Shown piece by piece: positions 1 through 7,459 of a stretch of DNA of 64,000 bases; position 1 is the stretch's first letter, and each line of letters starts with the position of its first letter. The stretch covers positions 4,142,200 through 4,206,199 of the forward strand of contig NZ_CP091740.1 in the NCBI RefSeq assembly GCF_022014595.1, given 5' to 3'. The position numbers were made by a program, and so were the translations under genes. Source of the stretch: Solitalea lacus. GTDB lineage: Bacteria; Bacteroidota; Bacteroidia; Sphingobacteriales; Sphingobacteriaceae. The notes beneath the pieces were generated by a model. It was not told the origin of the DNA. It saw nothing but the letters and a program-made list of their open reading frames with translations, and searched no databases.

Positions 1-30
1 ATAACATCATTATAGTTAACCAAAATTAAG

Positions 31-65
31 TGCGGTGAGGGGCAGATCTATTCACCGCATTTTTT
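31..65 (+). terminator. Rho-independent terminator of an upstream + strand gene
   Basis: A perfect 8-bp stem (31-38 with 52-59) encloses a 13-base loop and is followed at once by six T residues (60-65). The T tract follows the stem on the + strand, so it should end a gene lying left of the window. This places chromosomal sequence at the far left edge, outside the mobile element. Confidence 0.75.
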
Positions 66-105
66 GTAACTATCAAATACTGCTATTCTTTCCATAATTT
101 TGCAG

Positions 106-129
106 CATGGCTGGAATGGAATTTATATC
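106..129 (+). repeat. Imperfect copy of the hemW 5-prime end (possible attL)
   Basis: CATGGCTGG (106-114) and ATTTATATC (121-129) recur in the same order at 9774-9782 and 9784-9792, where they form the hemW start. The copies differ by a 5-base length change between the two blocks. They bracket the whole integrase-to-cargo region, as expected for att sites or for a target end duplicated by insertion. The match is short, so the assignment is tentative. Confidence 0.35.
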
Positions 130-314
130 TGTATAACAATTAGTTACATCCAAAAAGAAACAAATAAGTAACACTACAATAGAAGATTTATCGCGCTGGC
201 TTAAAAATGGAGAATCAAATTTTAATTCGATACTATAACATTCCTGCTTATTTTTACAACATGCCACTAGATGCCCCCCAAAAAGGAAGTGGCAAGTAAT
301 AAGTTCAGTAATAA

Positions 315-367
315 GGATGGTAATAGGGATGGTAATAGAGATGGTAATAGAGATGGTAATAGAGATG
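315..367. repeat. 12-bp tandem repeat, about 4.3 copies
   Basis: The unit ATGGTAATAGAG starts at 317, 329, 341 and 353, and a partial copy begins at 365. The last two full units are identical and the first two differ at one or two bases. The unit length is a multiple of three, so copy changes would not shift a reading frame. No gene is confidently assigned here. Confidence 0.85.
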
Positions 368-544
368 TAGTATCTTAAAATCAAGTCATCCAATATCGTT
401 GCAAAAGCCTCGTTCTAGGTAAATTTCTCCTCGCAATCGTTCACGGTTCATGAACACAGATATTTTATGAACAAACAAGCGCCTCCCATCATAAGTTCTA
501 ACACGGCAGACAAATGCACGAGCAATCACAACAGTAAGGAAAAC

Positions 545-1132
545 CTATTTCTTTGGCTGAATACTACTAGTGTAAGCCTTATAAAGTTTTAAGTTAAAAG
601 TTCCAACTGAGACATCTAAGCCAAAAAAATCTGCATCATGAGTAACAATCATTGCTGATTGTTCTTTAGCTAAAACGTATAGGTAATGATCGTTAAAGTC
701 TAACTTGCTGGCATCAAAGGAAGTTAACTGGAGGAAGGTTTTTTGATGAACGTCAGTAAAAACTATATGAGAAGAATATCCATCTAGATCGTCTATTATA
801 CTTTCATATCTTATTTTATAATCATTACTGCCCCGATACTCGGCTTTATAGAATTCAGAGAACGACGGAATTACTCCTGTTTTCCCCTTATATTTCTTAC
901 CAAATGCCTTATTTCCATGAAATCGCAATAAACGATTAAGTAGCTCACTTAACTGAAGGGGGCAAAGTAAGATTTTAGCTATATCGTGTTTTAAGATTTT
1001 ATCAAAGAAGATTTTGTAATGCTCGCTAGTAGGTTCATCATCAATACCCAATATAGGTAGCCAAACATTACTGTCTAAAAGATAATAGCGCTCTTTTGGA
1101 CTGCTATTATTATGTAAATTGATAATGTTCAA
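545..1132 (-). CDS. PIN-domain protein, probable ribonuclease effector
   Basis: This 195-aa protein has the PIN-fold pattern: strand 1 ends in LLDSNVWL (Asp20), helix 3 carries SELLNR (Glu63), and the C-terminal part has FNDHYLYVLAKE (Asp148) and IVTHDADFF (Asp166/Asp168). These acidic residues match the metal-binding set of PIN nucleases, many of which are toxin RNases. The start is TTG at 1132, five bases after the stop of the STAS-like gene, so the two are probably co-translated. It is longer than most VapC toxins and has no VapB-type antitoxin beside it. The neighbouring STAS and GHKL proteins may control it instead. RNA cleavage is inferred from the family. Confidence 0.75.
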   Translation of the reverse strand: MNIINLHNNSSPKERYYLLDSNVWLPILGIDDEPTSEHYKIFFDKILKHDIAKILLCPLQLSELLNRLLRFHGNKAFGKKYKGKTGVIPSFSEFYKAEYRGSNDYKIRYESIIDDLDGYSSHIVFTDVHQKTFLQLTSFDASKLDFNDHYLYVLAKEQSAMIVTHDADFFGLDVSVGTFNLKLYKAYTSSIQPKK

Positions 1133-1137
1133 ACTGC

Positions 1138-1473
1138 CTAGGCTAGAGCTTCCTCACGATAAGCTTGATAATTGTCTTTATTAACAAAGTTATCCCACAT
1201 ATCAGAGTACTTATTCATGAAGTTTAAAATCTGCGAATAACTGCTTGGATGGATATATTTTTTTACATCCTCCTCTCCATAGTCAGCCAATAACTTGCCA
1301 AAGGACGCATTAAGGAATAAAGTCGAACAACGCTTGATATCTGAGAAATCTACTTCAATTTCTTCTTTTTTAGAATCATTGAAATGCTTTTTGATTTCAC
1401 GATAAACTTTGATGCCGTCATCGTGCAAGGAAGCATTTGAACTGCTCAGAATATCTAAAACGTTAATTTTCAT
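1138..1473 (-). CDS. STAS-like protein (DUF4325 type)
   Basis: A 111-aa protein whose core, VDFSDIKRCSTLFLNASFG, fits STAS-like domains of the DUF4325 family. STAS domains act as phospho-switches or partner-binding modules with GHKL kinases in anti-sigma systems, which suggests a regulatory role beside the ATPase upstream and the PIN gene downstream. I chose the ATG at 1473; an in-frame TTG at 1494 would add seven residues. A TAnnTTTG-type box lies about 60 bases upstream, so this gene and the PIN gene may form a separate two-gene transcript. Function beyond the fold is not known. Confidence 0.75.
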   Translation of the reverse strand: MKINVLDILSSSNASLHDDGIKVYREIKKHFNDSKKEEIEVDFSDIKRCSTLFLNASFGKLLADYGEEDVKKYIHPSSYSQILNFMNKYSDMWDNFVNKDNYQAYREEALA

Positions 1474-1533
1474 TGTCAAAACGGTTTGTTTCAATGTTAA
1501 AACGAAAATTATATAAGAATTGTTTCAGGACGA

Positions 1534-1541
1534 CAAAGGTA
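1534..1541 (-). promoter_or_regulatory. Bacteroidota-type -7 promoter box for the STAS/PIN pair
   Basis: On the minus strand the box reads TACCTTTG, an exact match to TAnnTTTG. The -33 position holds only a partial match. It lies in the 95-base gap between the ATPase gene and the STAS-like ATG and would allow the pair to be expressed independently of the ATPase. Confidence 0.45.
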
Positions 1542-1568
1542 TAAAAAATTTGACCACTTAAACATTTA

Positions 1569-2483
1569 TTAAATTAGTGTTTTTTTATTAAATTCCAAAT
1601 TTATCATAGCTCCCAAGTAGTTATTTCGTAAATCCGTAATCCCATCAGGGTAAAGCAGACTCATTCTCATTGTTTTACTACACCAGCCAGCATTTCCCGT
1701 GTAGACTTGAAGCCCACCATTATGATCAACTAAATACTGATTTAAATTTTTCAGTCCACTACCACCTGGAGCATCTGGTTTTGTACTGTTGCCAGCAAGA
1801 GCCCATAAAATTGCATCGCCACAACTATTTATTTTCTCAGGTTGCCTCTCTTTAATCTTTTTATAAAATCCGACGCCTAAGTCGGAGATTGAAAAATGGA
1901 TTACCCCCTGCTTTGGATAATACTGCCCACAAACAAAAAAAGGATCATTTGATTCGGCATGCTTATCAATATTTGCGTAAACCTCAGTCAGGTCATCAAT
2001 CAGCTTTTCTTTAATTTCCTCACTAAACTTAGGCATCGCGGGATGAACAAGCAACTCACTTTCAAGGTAATCACAAAACTCGTCTTTCTGCTTAGGAAAA
2101 AAACCTTTATAAGGAATACATGAGCTTTTTTGATAAGCGTTAAGGTTCTGATCAAGAGGAATAAAGTTGTTGTGAAAAAAAATACCGCATTTTTTTGCGA
2201 CCTGCTCGGAATTAATCGAAAATGTAAGACCGTTCTCTTTATTCAACCTATACAATAAGGCACCAAGGAAAGCACACAGATTTCCATCTACCCAATTTAG
2301 ATTATCAAGTTGAACATGTATGGTAATTCCCATATGCTTTTTACATTCCTCATAAAACTTCAGTAACTGTCTGATACCGGATGCATTTGTATAAATATAA
2401 TCCTCTCCTAACTGAATGCCTATCACTTGCTCTGATATTTTTTTAAATATCTGTAAATTTAAAAAAATGAAATTACGCCACAA
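1569..2483 (-). CDS. STAS-like plus GHKL (HATPase) fusion protein
   Basis: The 304-aa protein has two parts. Residues 1-110 resemble a STAS-like domain (HVQLDNLNWVDGNLCAFLG). Residues 140-275 form a GHKL ATPase with an N box (EVYANIDKHAE, Asn171), a G1 motif (SDLGVGF, Asp201) and a G2 motif (GGSGLKNL, 240-247). There is no HisKA dimerisation helix, receiver domain or membrane segment, so it is not a classical sensor kinase; it looks more like an anti-sigma/STAS switch kinase. The start is TTG, preceded on the minus strand by a purine-rich stretch containing six G residues that can act as a ribosome site. It lies upstream of the STAS-like and PIN genes and is probably their controller. Confidence 0.75.
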   Translation of the reverse strand: MWRNFIFLNLQIFKKISEQVIGIQLGEDYIYTNASGIRQLLKFYEECKKHMGITIHVQLDNLNWVDGNLCAFLGALLYRLNKENGLTFSINSEQVAKKCGIFFHNNFIPLDQNLNAYQKSSCIPYKGFFPKQKDEFCDYLESELLVHPAMPKFSEEIKEKLIDDLTEVYANIDKHAESNDPFFVCGQYYPKQGVIHFSISDLGVGFYKKIKERQPEKINSCGDAILWALAGNSTKPDAPGGSGLKNLNQYLVDHNGGLQVYTGNAGWCSKTMRMSLLYPDGITDLRNNYLGAMINLEFNKKTLI

Positions 2484-2575
2484 CCCGCCCCCCTTTTAGC
2501 AGCGTGATCAGATGATTAGAAAGAGGGGATTCTATTACTAGCCAGTTGCATAAATTCCCAAGTCCAATAATTCAA

Positions 2576-3193
2576 TTACCTTCCTTTGAAAAGCTGCTTC
2601 CTTGCTTCATTCAATTCTGTTTCCGCTCGATTAATCCTGGCCTGTACCTCTGCGCGTCGCTTTGCCTCATTTTCAAGTTGTATTACTTTAACTTCCATAG
2701 CTTCTGGATTCTTGTAATAACTTTCTTCTACTGAATTTGCATATTCCGGTTGGATCTGCCTGAGCATTCTAAATTTAATATCATTAGCGGATAATCGACC
2801 GTTTTCTATGAATAAATGAGCGCAAAGACCTGTTGAAATTGCTACAACAATCAAAATAAACACCCCTGAAAGTATCCAACCCTTAGATCTGGGATCAAAA
2901 GAATGCAAGTGCTTAACCGGTATGATTTTAGGCATTTTACTGACCATAGTTTTAACTTCTTCAATCTGGTGTTGAATTTGTATGGCCGGATAATTAAAAT
3001 TATGATGCGTAACTATTCTTTCTAACTCCTTTATTGGCTGAGCCTGCTCCTGAATCGAATTTTTCAATGCTTCAAACTCTGAAGCATAATCAGGGAAGTC
3101 TGTTTTTCTCTTATCCAGCTCATTTACTTTTTTTATCAATTGTTCTAAGATTTCATCATTGGTATTTTTTTCAGAGGATGTTAAGTTTTCCAT
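2576..3193 (-). CDS. Coiled-coil, single-pass membrane protein of the mobilization region
   Basis: I do not recognise a named family. The 205-aa protein has a hydrophilic, coiled-coil-prone N-terminal half (about 1-105), one membrane segment (WILSGVFILIVVAISTGLCA, about 111-130) and a charged, probably helical C-terminus rich in Glu, Arg and Lys. It starts 33 bases after the relaxase gene ends, and proteins of this shape are common beside relaxases in Bacteroidota elements. It may help dock the relaxosome at the membrane, but that is inferred from position only. Confidence 0.6.
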   Translation of the reverse strand: MENLTSSEKNTNDEILEQLIKKVNELDKRKTDFPDYASEFEALKNSIQEQAQPIKELERIVTHHNFNYPAIQIQHQIEEVKTMVSKMPKIIPVKHLHSFDPRSKGWILSGVFILIVVAISTGLCAHLFIENGRLSANDIKFRMLRQIQPEYANSVEESYYKNPEAMEVKVIQLENEAKRRAEVQARINRAETELNEARKQLFKGR

Positions 3194-3226
3194 TTGTCTC
3201 GTTCATTAATAGATTAAAAAATTTTG

Positions 3227-4201
3227 TTATCGTCCATTCCCATAGCCATGTGTCTGATTGCGGCGTTTCTTTTTCTTCTTGCCTGACATTTCCGGTTCTG
3301 GCTTCTGAGAAGGATTACTAAGCAGATCCTGGAATACTGAGGCGCCAAATGATATTGTCTCCTTAAAGCTGGTAACAACCCCTGCGTCTGACCGTATTGC
3401 ATGCTCTTGAGTCGCAAGGGAAGAAGTATCTCCTAGTCGGGTTTGACTTAATTGCTCGGCTAAGTCTTGTTGCCGATTTACCTGCCCCAGCGTTTTCACC
3501 AGGCTTGCATAACTCAGGCTCCTGTCAATTTCTGACCCTTTAAAAGTATACCCGTCTTTTTTGAAACTGATTCCCTGGATCTCATTCGAGTTGCTTTTGT
3601 ATTTGTAAATCATTTCGATATCTTGTTTTTCAAGCGCCGTTTTCAGCTCTTTTAGGTTATGAACCTGCTGACTTGCATAGTTGATCGTATCGAACAATTC
3701 ATATTTCACTTTAGCCTCACCTTTCAACTGCTGCCGGTTCACGTGGGTTTTATCCTGAGCGATGAAAAAGCCGTACTTTTTTGTCAGATCCTTGCAAATA
3801 GTTGTATTCCGTTTGTGCTGGAAAGCATCGGGTATTGTTTTCCCTGCATTGTTAACCCGATTGTAAATAATGTGCAGGTGCGGATGATTTCGATCCTGAT
3901 GTTTGACAATCAGAAATTGAGTGTCCAGGATCTTCATTTTCTCAAGATACTGCCTGGCTACATCGACCATCAATTCATCGTTTAGCTTCAACCGATCATT
4001 CATACTCCAGCTCAAAGCGATATGTCCTACTGCTTTTCCCAGATCGGGATTGGCTTTGCGCTGCAGATTAAAATCATCAATGGTTTGATTGAGCTGCTCC
4101 GTCCGCACGCCTTCAGCATACAGGATTTCGGCGTCCTGTTTTTGCAGGACGTATCGCACGCATCCAGCAAAACTTTTACCTGTGATTACTTTCCCGATCA
4201 T
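3227..4201 (-). CDS. Relaxase / mobilization nuclease (MOB_P type)
   Basis: The 324-aa protein would nick oriT and stay covalently bound to the 5-prime end of the transferred strand. It shows the N-terminal motif GCVRYVL with a candidate catalytic Tyr17 and the metal-binding His motif KHQDRNHPHLHI (His101, His106, His108, His110), as expected for MOB_P relaxases. The C-terminus beyond about residue 240 is low in complexity and basic. The ATG at 4201 lies inside the end of mobC (26-base overlap), indicating translational coupling. No coupling protein is encoded nearby, so the element is mobilizable rather than self-transmissible. Confidence 0.93.
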   Translation of the reverse strand: MIGKVITGKSFAGCVRYVLQKQDAEILYAEGVRTEQLNQTIDDFNLQRKANPDLGKAVGHIALSWSMNDRLKLNDELMVDVARQYLEKMKILDTQFLIVKHQDRNHPHLHIIYNRVNNAGKTIPDAFQHKRNTTICKDLTKKYGFFIAQDKTHVNRQQLKGEAKVKYELFDTINYASQQVHNLKELKTALEKQDIEMIYKYKSNSNEIQGISFKKDGYTFKGSEIDRSLSYASLVKTLGQVNRQQDLAEQLSQTRLGDTSSLATQEHAIRSDAGVVTSFKETISFGASVFQDLLSNPSQKPEPEMSGKKKKKRRNQTHGYGNGR

Positions 4202-4562
4202 CGTTGTTCAGGTGTTTTAAAGTAGTATCGATTTCGACCAGAAGATCCCGGCACCGCAAGGCTACCGATAAGATCCCCTGCTGATGAGCCAGCTTCGTTA
4301 ATTGATTCAGATTATTTGCTAAACCGGCCAGCATGCGCAAAATGCTAAGTTCTTCAACGGTTAGCCTGGGGATAACTTTTGCTGTTTTGGCAGCTGCTCT
4401 GACCCAGTTACTGGCTCGCATTCCGGCTGCTTTCGCCTTATTTTCGATCAGGAATTTTTCGGTAGCAGTCAGCCTGATCCTGATGTCCATTTCCCGCTTT
4501 ACCTTCTTCCTTGGCGCTCCGCCCTTGGGTTTCTGAATAGTATCTCTTCGAATCTCTTCCAT
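4176..4562 (-). CDS. mobC: MobC-like relaxosome accessory protein
   Basis: This 128-aa basic protein has an N-terminal ribbon-helix-helix-like segment (DIRIRLTATEKFLIENKAK), then the MobC signature region with SNWVRAAA and LAGLANNLNQLTKLAHQ. MobC proteins bind oriT and help the relaxase open the nick region. I chose the ATG at 4562; the longer TTG start at 4595 would put the strong AAAGGAGGT ribosome-binding sequence inside the gene. It overlaps the relaxase gene by 26 bases, and the structured oriT candidate lies just upstream. Confidence 0.85.
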   Translation of the reverse strand: MEEIRRDTIQKPKGGAPRKKVKREMDIRIRLTATEKFLIENKAKAAGMRASNWVRAAAKTAKVIPRLTVEELSILRMLAGLANNLNQLTKLAHQQGILSVALRCRDLLVEIDTTLKHLNNDDRESNHR

Positions 4563-4604
4563 CTTAATTTTCAGTTTACCTCCTTTTGCGACCAACGGGA
4601 GAAA

Positions 4605-4670
4605 AAGGCAAGTTGGTTCCGACTAGAGCCGGAAAAGTTTTTGTGGAACAAAAACACAAACTTGCTCCTT
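4605..4670. other. Candidate origin of transfer (oriT) with nested inverted repeats
   Basis: An outer inverted repeat GCAAGTT (4608-4614) / AACTTGC (4659-4665), extendable with a two-base bulge through AAGG/CCTT, encloses two smaller hairpins. These are TTCCG/CGGAA (4617-4621 with 4630-4634) and GTTTTTGT/ACAAAAAC (4637-4644 with 4648-4655). A three-way foldable site directly upstream of mobC and the relaxase is the usual place for oriT. The exact nick site is not identified. Confidence 0.55.
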
Positions 4671-4722
4671 ACAGGACGCGCAAAAAATCACACGCTTAAT
4701 TATGCTGCCAAACACAGCTTTA

Positions 4723-5601
4723 TTAGATTGATCCTCGGTTTTGATTTTCCGAAGTTGCTTGTAAATATTCATTGATGTCTTTAAATTCCTTGTAGAACTC
4801 ACCTGAATATATCCCGTCGATACCTGACTCCTTCAGTTTGATTGCAGCGTTCTTTCCTGCCAAATCATTATTTAAAAACAGGAATACATCTTGATGACTC
4901 CGTAACACATCAACACTTCTGTGAAGCAAGCTAACGGAATTTAAAACCAGGAAATTGGCATGTAGCTGCCGGTACACCCGAAGTTCCAAAATGGAGAGAA
5001 AATCGATAAAGCCCTCAAACAGGAAAACAGATTTAGAACCATTATCCAGAAAGGTTATATCCTTAGGTGAAGACGATCCTTTAAACCAGCGATTACGAAG
5101 CTCATAACCTCCCGAACGATTTGGGAAACCAATTGCAGAATAATTTTTATCGGCAATACTAAAGCCCACCTGCTTACAATATTGTTTTGCTGTTTGCAGG
5201 CTGACACCTCTTTCTCGCAGATAGCTTTTCAAGGCGAAGTTATGGATAGGAGATACGTCTTTAATAATGATTTTTGGCTCCACAATGTTATTTTGTACTG
5301 TGTTCGAAGGTGGCTGTTGAAAAGAAAGGTGAACGTCCGCACTCATTTTTTGCAATAGGTCAGAGATCGAGCAATTGTGCAGGCGTATTCCCAAATCTAT
5401 TATTGATCCACCTTCACCTGTACCATGATCATACCAGGCATTTAACTTTGTGTTTACTTTGAAGGAAGGATGCTTTTCATCCCGCAAGGGAGATAGGTAC
5501 CAAAGGTCATTACCCTTGGAGTAGACAGGCTTAATACCCATTCGTACCAGGTATTCATTTATAGGAATTTTCTTTGCTTCATTACAGCTCAAAGTTTTCA
5601 T
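4723..5601 (-). CDS. Element-encoded primase (CHC2-like plus TOPRIM)
   Basis: The N-terminal part follows the DnaG zinc-domain pattern (YLSPLRDEKHPSFKVN, then WYDHGTGEGGSIIDL), but the zinc-binding Cys/His residues are missing, as is common in primases of Bacteroidota mobile elements. The C-terminal TOPRIM domain has VFLFEGFIDFLS (acidic Glu) and LFLNNDLAGKNA. It would lay down RNA primers for element replication or for second-strand synthesis after transfer. I chose the ATG at 5601 (292 aa); an ATG at 5616 and a TTG at 5667 are also in frame. The iteron-like array lies immediately upstream, and the helicase gene beyond it. Confidence 0.85.
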   Translation of the reverse strand: MKTLSCNEAKKIPINEYLVRMGIKPVYSKGNDLWYLSPLRDEKHPSFKVNTKLNAWYDHGTGEGGSIIDLGIRLHNCSISDLLQKMSADVHLSFQQPPSNTVQNNIVEPKIIIKDVSPIHNFALKSYLRERGVSLQTAKQYCKQVGFSIADKNYSAIGFPNRSGGYELRNRWFKGSSSPKDITFLDNGSKSVFLFEGFIDFLSILELRVYRQLHANFLVLNSVSLLHRSVDVLRSHQDVFLFLNNDLAGKNAAIKLKESGIDGIYSGEFYKEFKDINEYLQATSENQNRGSI

Positions 5602-5619
5602 AGGCGTAAGGGTCATTTT

Positions 5620-5818
5620 TTTGATGATTTGATGAAATACATCTTTAATTATTTGATTTTCAAGCAATTAACCCGTCATCAAAGTGTCATCAAATGCGTC
5701 ATCGCATCATTTTTTCAACCTTTCTTTTCATCAGCCTTTTTCATTTGATGACGTTTTGATGACGTTTTGATGACAGTATTTTATTGATTTACAAATAGTT
5801 ATATCTTTTGTCATCAAA
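5620..5818. repeat. Iteron-like TTTGATGAC array (candidate replication origin)
   Basis: The 9-mer TTTGATGAC occurs in perfect form at 5744, 5755 and 5766 on the + strand and as GTCATCAAA at 5675, 5686 and 5810 on the other strand. A partial copy (GTCATCGCA) lies at 5698, and TTTGATGAT/TTTGATGAA copies lie at 5620 and 5628. Three + copies and the first two minus copies are spaced exactly 11 bases apart, about one helical turn. An AT-rich stretch separates the two inverted groups. The position between helicase and primase genes fits an origin or an autoregulatory site. Confidence 0.7.
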
Positions 5819-5821
5819 TCA

Positions 5822-7021
5822 TCAAGAATCATTCAGCTTTAAAATCGTTTCGATGGTCAGAGAAAAGTAGCGACCTTTCTGAGTGGTCTCATAAATGCTT
5901 CCATCACTTGCCATGCGATATTGCGTGTAAGCATTGGAATTAGGAGAAGGCTTTAAGTTCCAGACATTTTGTAAGATCCTGCGAATTGATCCGGTGTCGT
6001 GATTACGGAATCCTTTTCGGTTAAGCCAATCTTGAACATCTCCCACGCAGAACTTGATCTCCTGTATTTCTTTTTCGTCCGAAATAGCCAACATCAATTG
6101 AGCAATCTCCACCTCTAACTTGTGCCGGTTCTGACGGATTACCTTTTTTAATGCAGGAGTGGAAATCTGCTGCGCAGTAAACCACATCCGCGATTGCTTG
6201 GAAGTTGAAAACTTTCGATTTATCAGATAATGAATTAAAAAGGGGATTTCACTTTTCATATCAGCCAATAATCGCTGATCATCTTTTTGAAGTGCCGGAA
6301 TCTTTCGTATCCAATATCTTGTTTCCCCAGGATCAATCAGTACGAAACTATCCTCGTTGTTGCTGCACAAAACAAACTTTCCAAAAAACTCAATTTCCTG
6401 TCTATCCTGGCCTTTGGCTTCTGCTTTATAGAACGCAGCCGTACTTAGGTTCTTGAGCCGCTCTGAATCTTCTCGTCGTTCGAGAAAGGTCTCATCTACT
6501 CCGATAAGTACTTTATGTGCCCATTCGGCATTGAAGTTCGAACGGAAATCTTCATTAGTGTTAATGGTCATGTTATCACCGAAGATGGCTTTCAGTAGAT
6601 TCAGAAAAGTTGTCTTCCCTGTATTGCGCTCCGTACTCACCAGGCAAAGGATGGGGAGGATCTGCATCGGCATTTCGAGCAGGATTTTCAGGTAATCCAG
6701 GCCATATTCCAGCTGATCGCCAAATATGTGTTGCAGATACTCCAGCGTTCGCATGGGCTGTCCTGCTTTCGACACATGAATAAAAGGGTAGTACTTGTTG
6801 TAGAAATTGCCAATAATACGTTGGTATTGCAGGTGGCTAGGCACAAAGCAGAAGCCATCATACCTGGGTATCTCTGACAAAAAGGATTTACCATGATCCT
6901 GCTTAATGCATTCTACCGACCAGGATATGAGCATTACCATAAAATCACCGGAAGCTAGTGGCTTCTTAACTGTTTTATAGTAAATAGTGCCTATTCGAAT
7001 GTATTGAGATACAGTTTCCAT
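5822..7021 (-). CDS. P-loop helicase-type replication protein (DUF5906-like)
   Basis: This 399-aa protein has a Walker A motif (STERNTGKTTF, Lys136), a Walker B motif (VLIGVDETF, Asp176/Glu177), a sensor-1-like CSNNEDSF and an arginine-containing ETRYWIRKIP. This order matches superfamily 3-like helicases of primase-helicase proteins from phages and mobile elements (DUF5906/VirE group). A C-terminal winged-helix-like region follows. It would unwind the origin and work with the primase downstream. It ends four bases inside the last iteron-like stretch and starts four bases after the HTH gene stop, so it is co-transcribed with that gene. Confidence 0.85.
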   Translation of the reverse strand: METVSQYIRIGTIYYKTVKKPLASGDFMVMLISWSVECIKQDHGKSFLSEIPRYDGFCFVPSHLQYQRIIGNFYNKYYPFIHVSKAGQPMRTLEYLQHIFGDQLEYGLDYLKILLEMPMQILPILCLVSTERNTGKTTFLNLLKAIFGDNMTINTNEDFRSNFNAEWAHKVLIGVDETFLERREDSERLKNLSTAAFYKAEAKGQDRQEIEFFGKFVLCSNNEDSFVLIDPGETRYWIRKIPALQKDDQRLLADMKSEIPFLIHYLINRKFSTSKQSRMWFTAQQISTPALKKVIRQNRHKLEVEIAQLMLAISDEKEIQEIKFCVGDVQDWLNRKGFRNHDTGSIRRILQNVWNLKPSPNSNAYTQYRMASDGSIYETTQKGRYFSLTIETILKLNDS

Positions 7022-7025
7022 AGGC

Positions 7026-7367
7026 TTATCTCCTCCTTAAATGACGCTTTCTAACAAAACTCTCTGCTTTATCGGCAATCTCCCCACTGGTCATTTTCTT
7101 ATGGGATAGCAACCAGGATAAGAGTGCTTTCTTGGAAAACCTTACACCACCGTTTGGTAATGCGATGTAAGGAATTTCCCCTGCTGATTTTAATTGATAA
7201 AGGGTTTGTCTTGCGTAACCCGTTATTCTTTCCGCAACTTCATAGCCCCCGATCTCGTCATCGTCAGCTGAAACCTGTGCTGGTATTGGAGGAGTTGATT
7301 CTTTTAAAATTGCTAATAGATCTGACACTTTCAGGTCTATCAAGCGAGTGTTTTCGTTAATACTCAT
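7026..7367 (-). CDS. Excisionase-like helix-turn-helix protein
   Basis: The 113-aa protein has a MerR/excisionase-type winged HTH (YEVAERITGYARQTLYQLKS, then GEIPYIALPNGGVRFSKKALLSWL in two adjacent segments) of the HTH_17 type. Such proteins act as recombination directionality factors or as regulators of replication genes in Bacteroidota elements. I chose the ATG at 7367 because AGGAAAG lies just upstream; a TTG at 7406 would add 13 residues. The helicase gene follows after four bases, making an HTH-helicase operon. Confidence 0.8.
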   Translation of the reverse strand: MSINENTRLIDLKVSDLLAILKESTPPIPAQVSADDDEIGGYEVAERITGYARQTLYQLKSAGEIPYIALPNGGVRFSKKALLSWLLSHKKMTSGEIADKAESFVRKRHLRRR

Positions 7368-7459
7368 TTGCTTTCCTACTGGTTTGGAAGCAAAGGAATA
7401 GATCAAAATAGAGCTAAACGAACGATTAATAGTTATCGTACGAAAGTACGTTAAATAGA

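Larger units (their letters stand above)
66..544. other. Gene-poor left end of the mobile element
   Basis: No convincing gene is present. The stretch holds a partial repeat of the hemW start (106-129), a TAATTTTG promoter-like box (95-102), a 12-bp tandem repeat (315-367) and a 52-codon open frame that continues in frame behind the PIN gene stop (389-544, minus strand). A minus-strand open frame at 73-393 begins at TTG and owes much of its N-terminal part to the tandem repeat, so it is not called as a gene. The element's left boundary probably lies in this stretch. Confidence 0.5.

Noticed and set aside
73-393. Minus-strand open frame of 106 codons
   Set aside because: It begins with TTG, a run of I-S-I-T units in it comes from the 12-bp DNA repeat, and it has no recognisable domain; it overlaps the possible att region.
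3214-3417. Open frame inside the relaxase gene
   Set aside because: It is on the same strand in another frame, is fully covered by the relaxase C-terminus and has no independent support.
4671-4676. TCCTG/T on the minus strand as a MOB_P nick site
   Set aside because: It matches only part of the ATCCTG/Y consensus, and the hairpins lie on the opposite side compared with the RP4 type, so no nick site is called.
7437-7450. CGTAC-GAAA-GTACG hairpin after the membrane-protein gene
   Set aside because: The stem is only 5 bp and no T run follows on the minus strand, so it is too weak to call a terminator.
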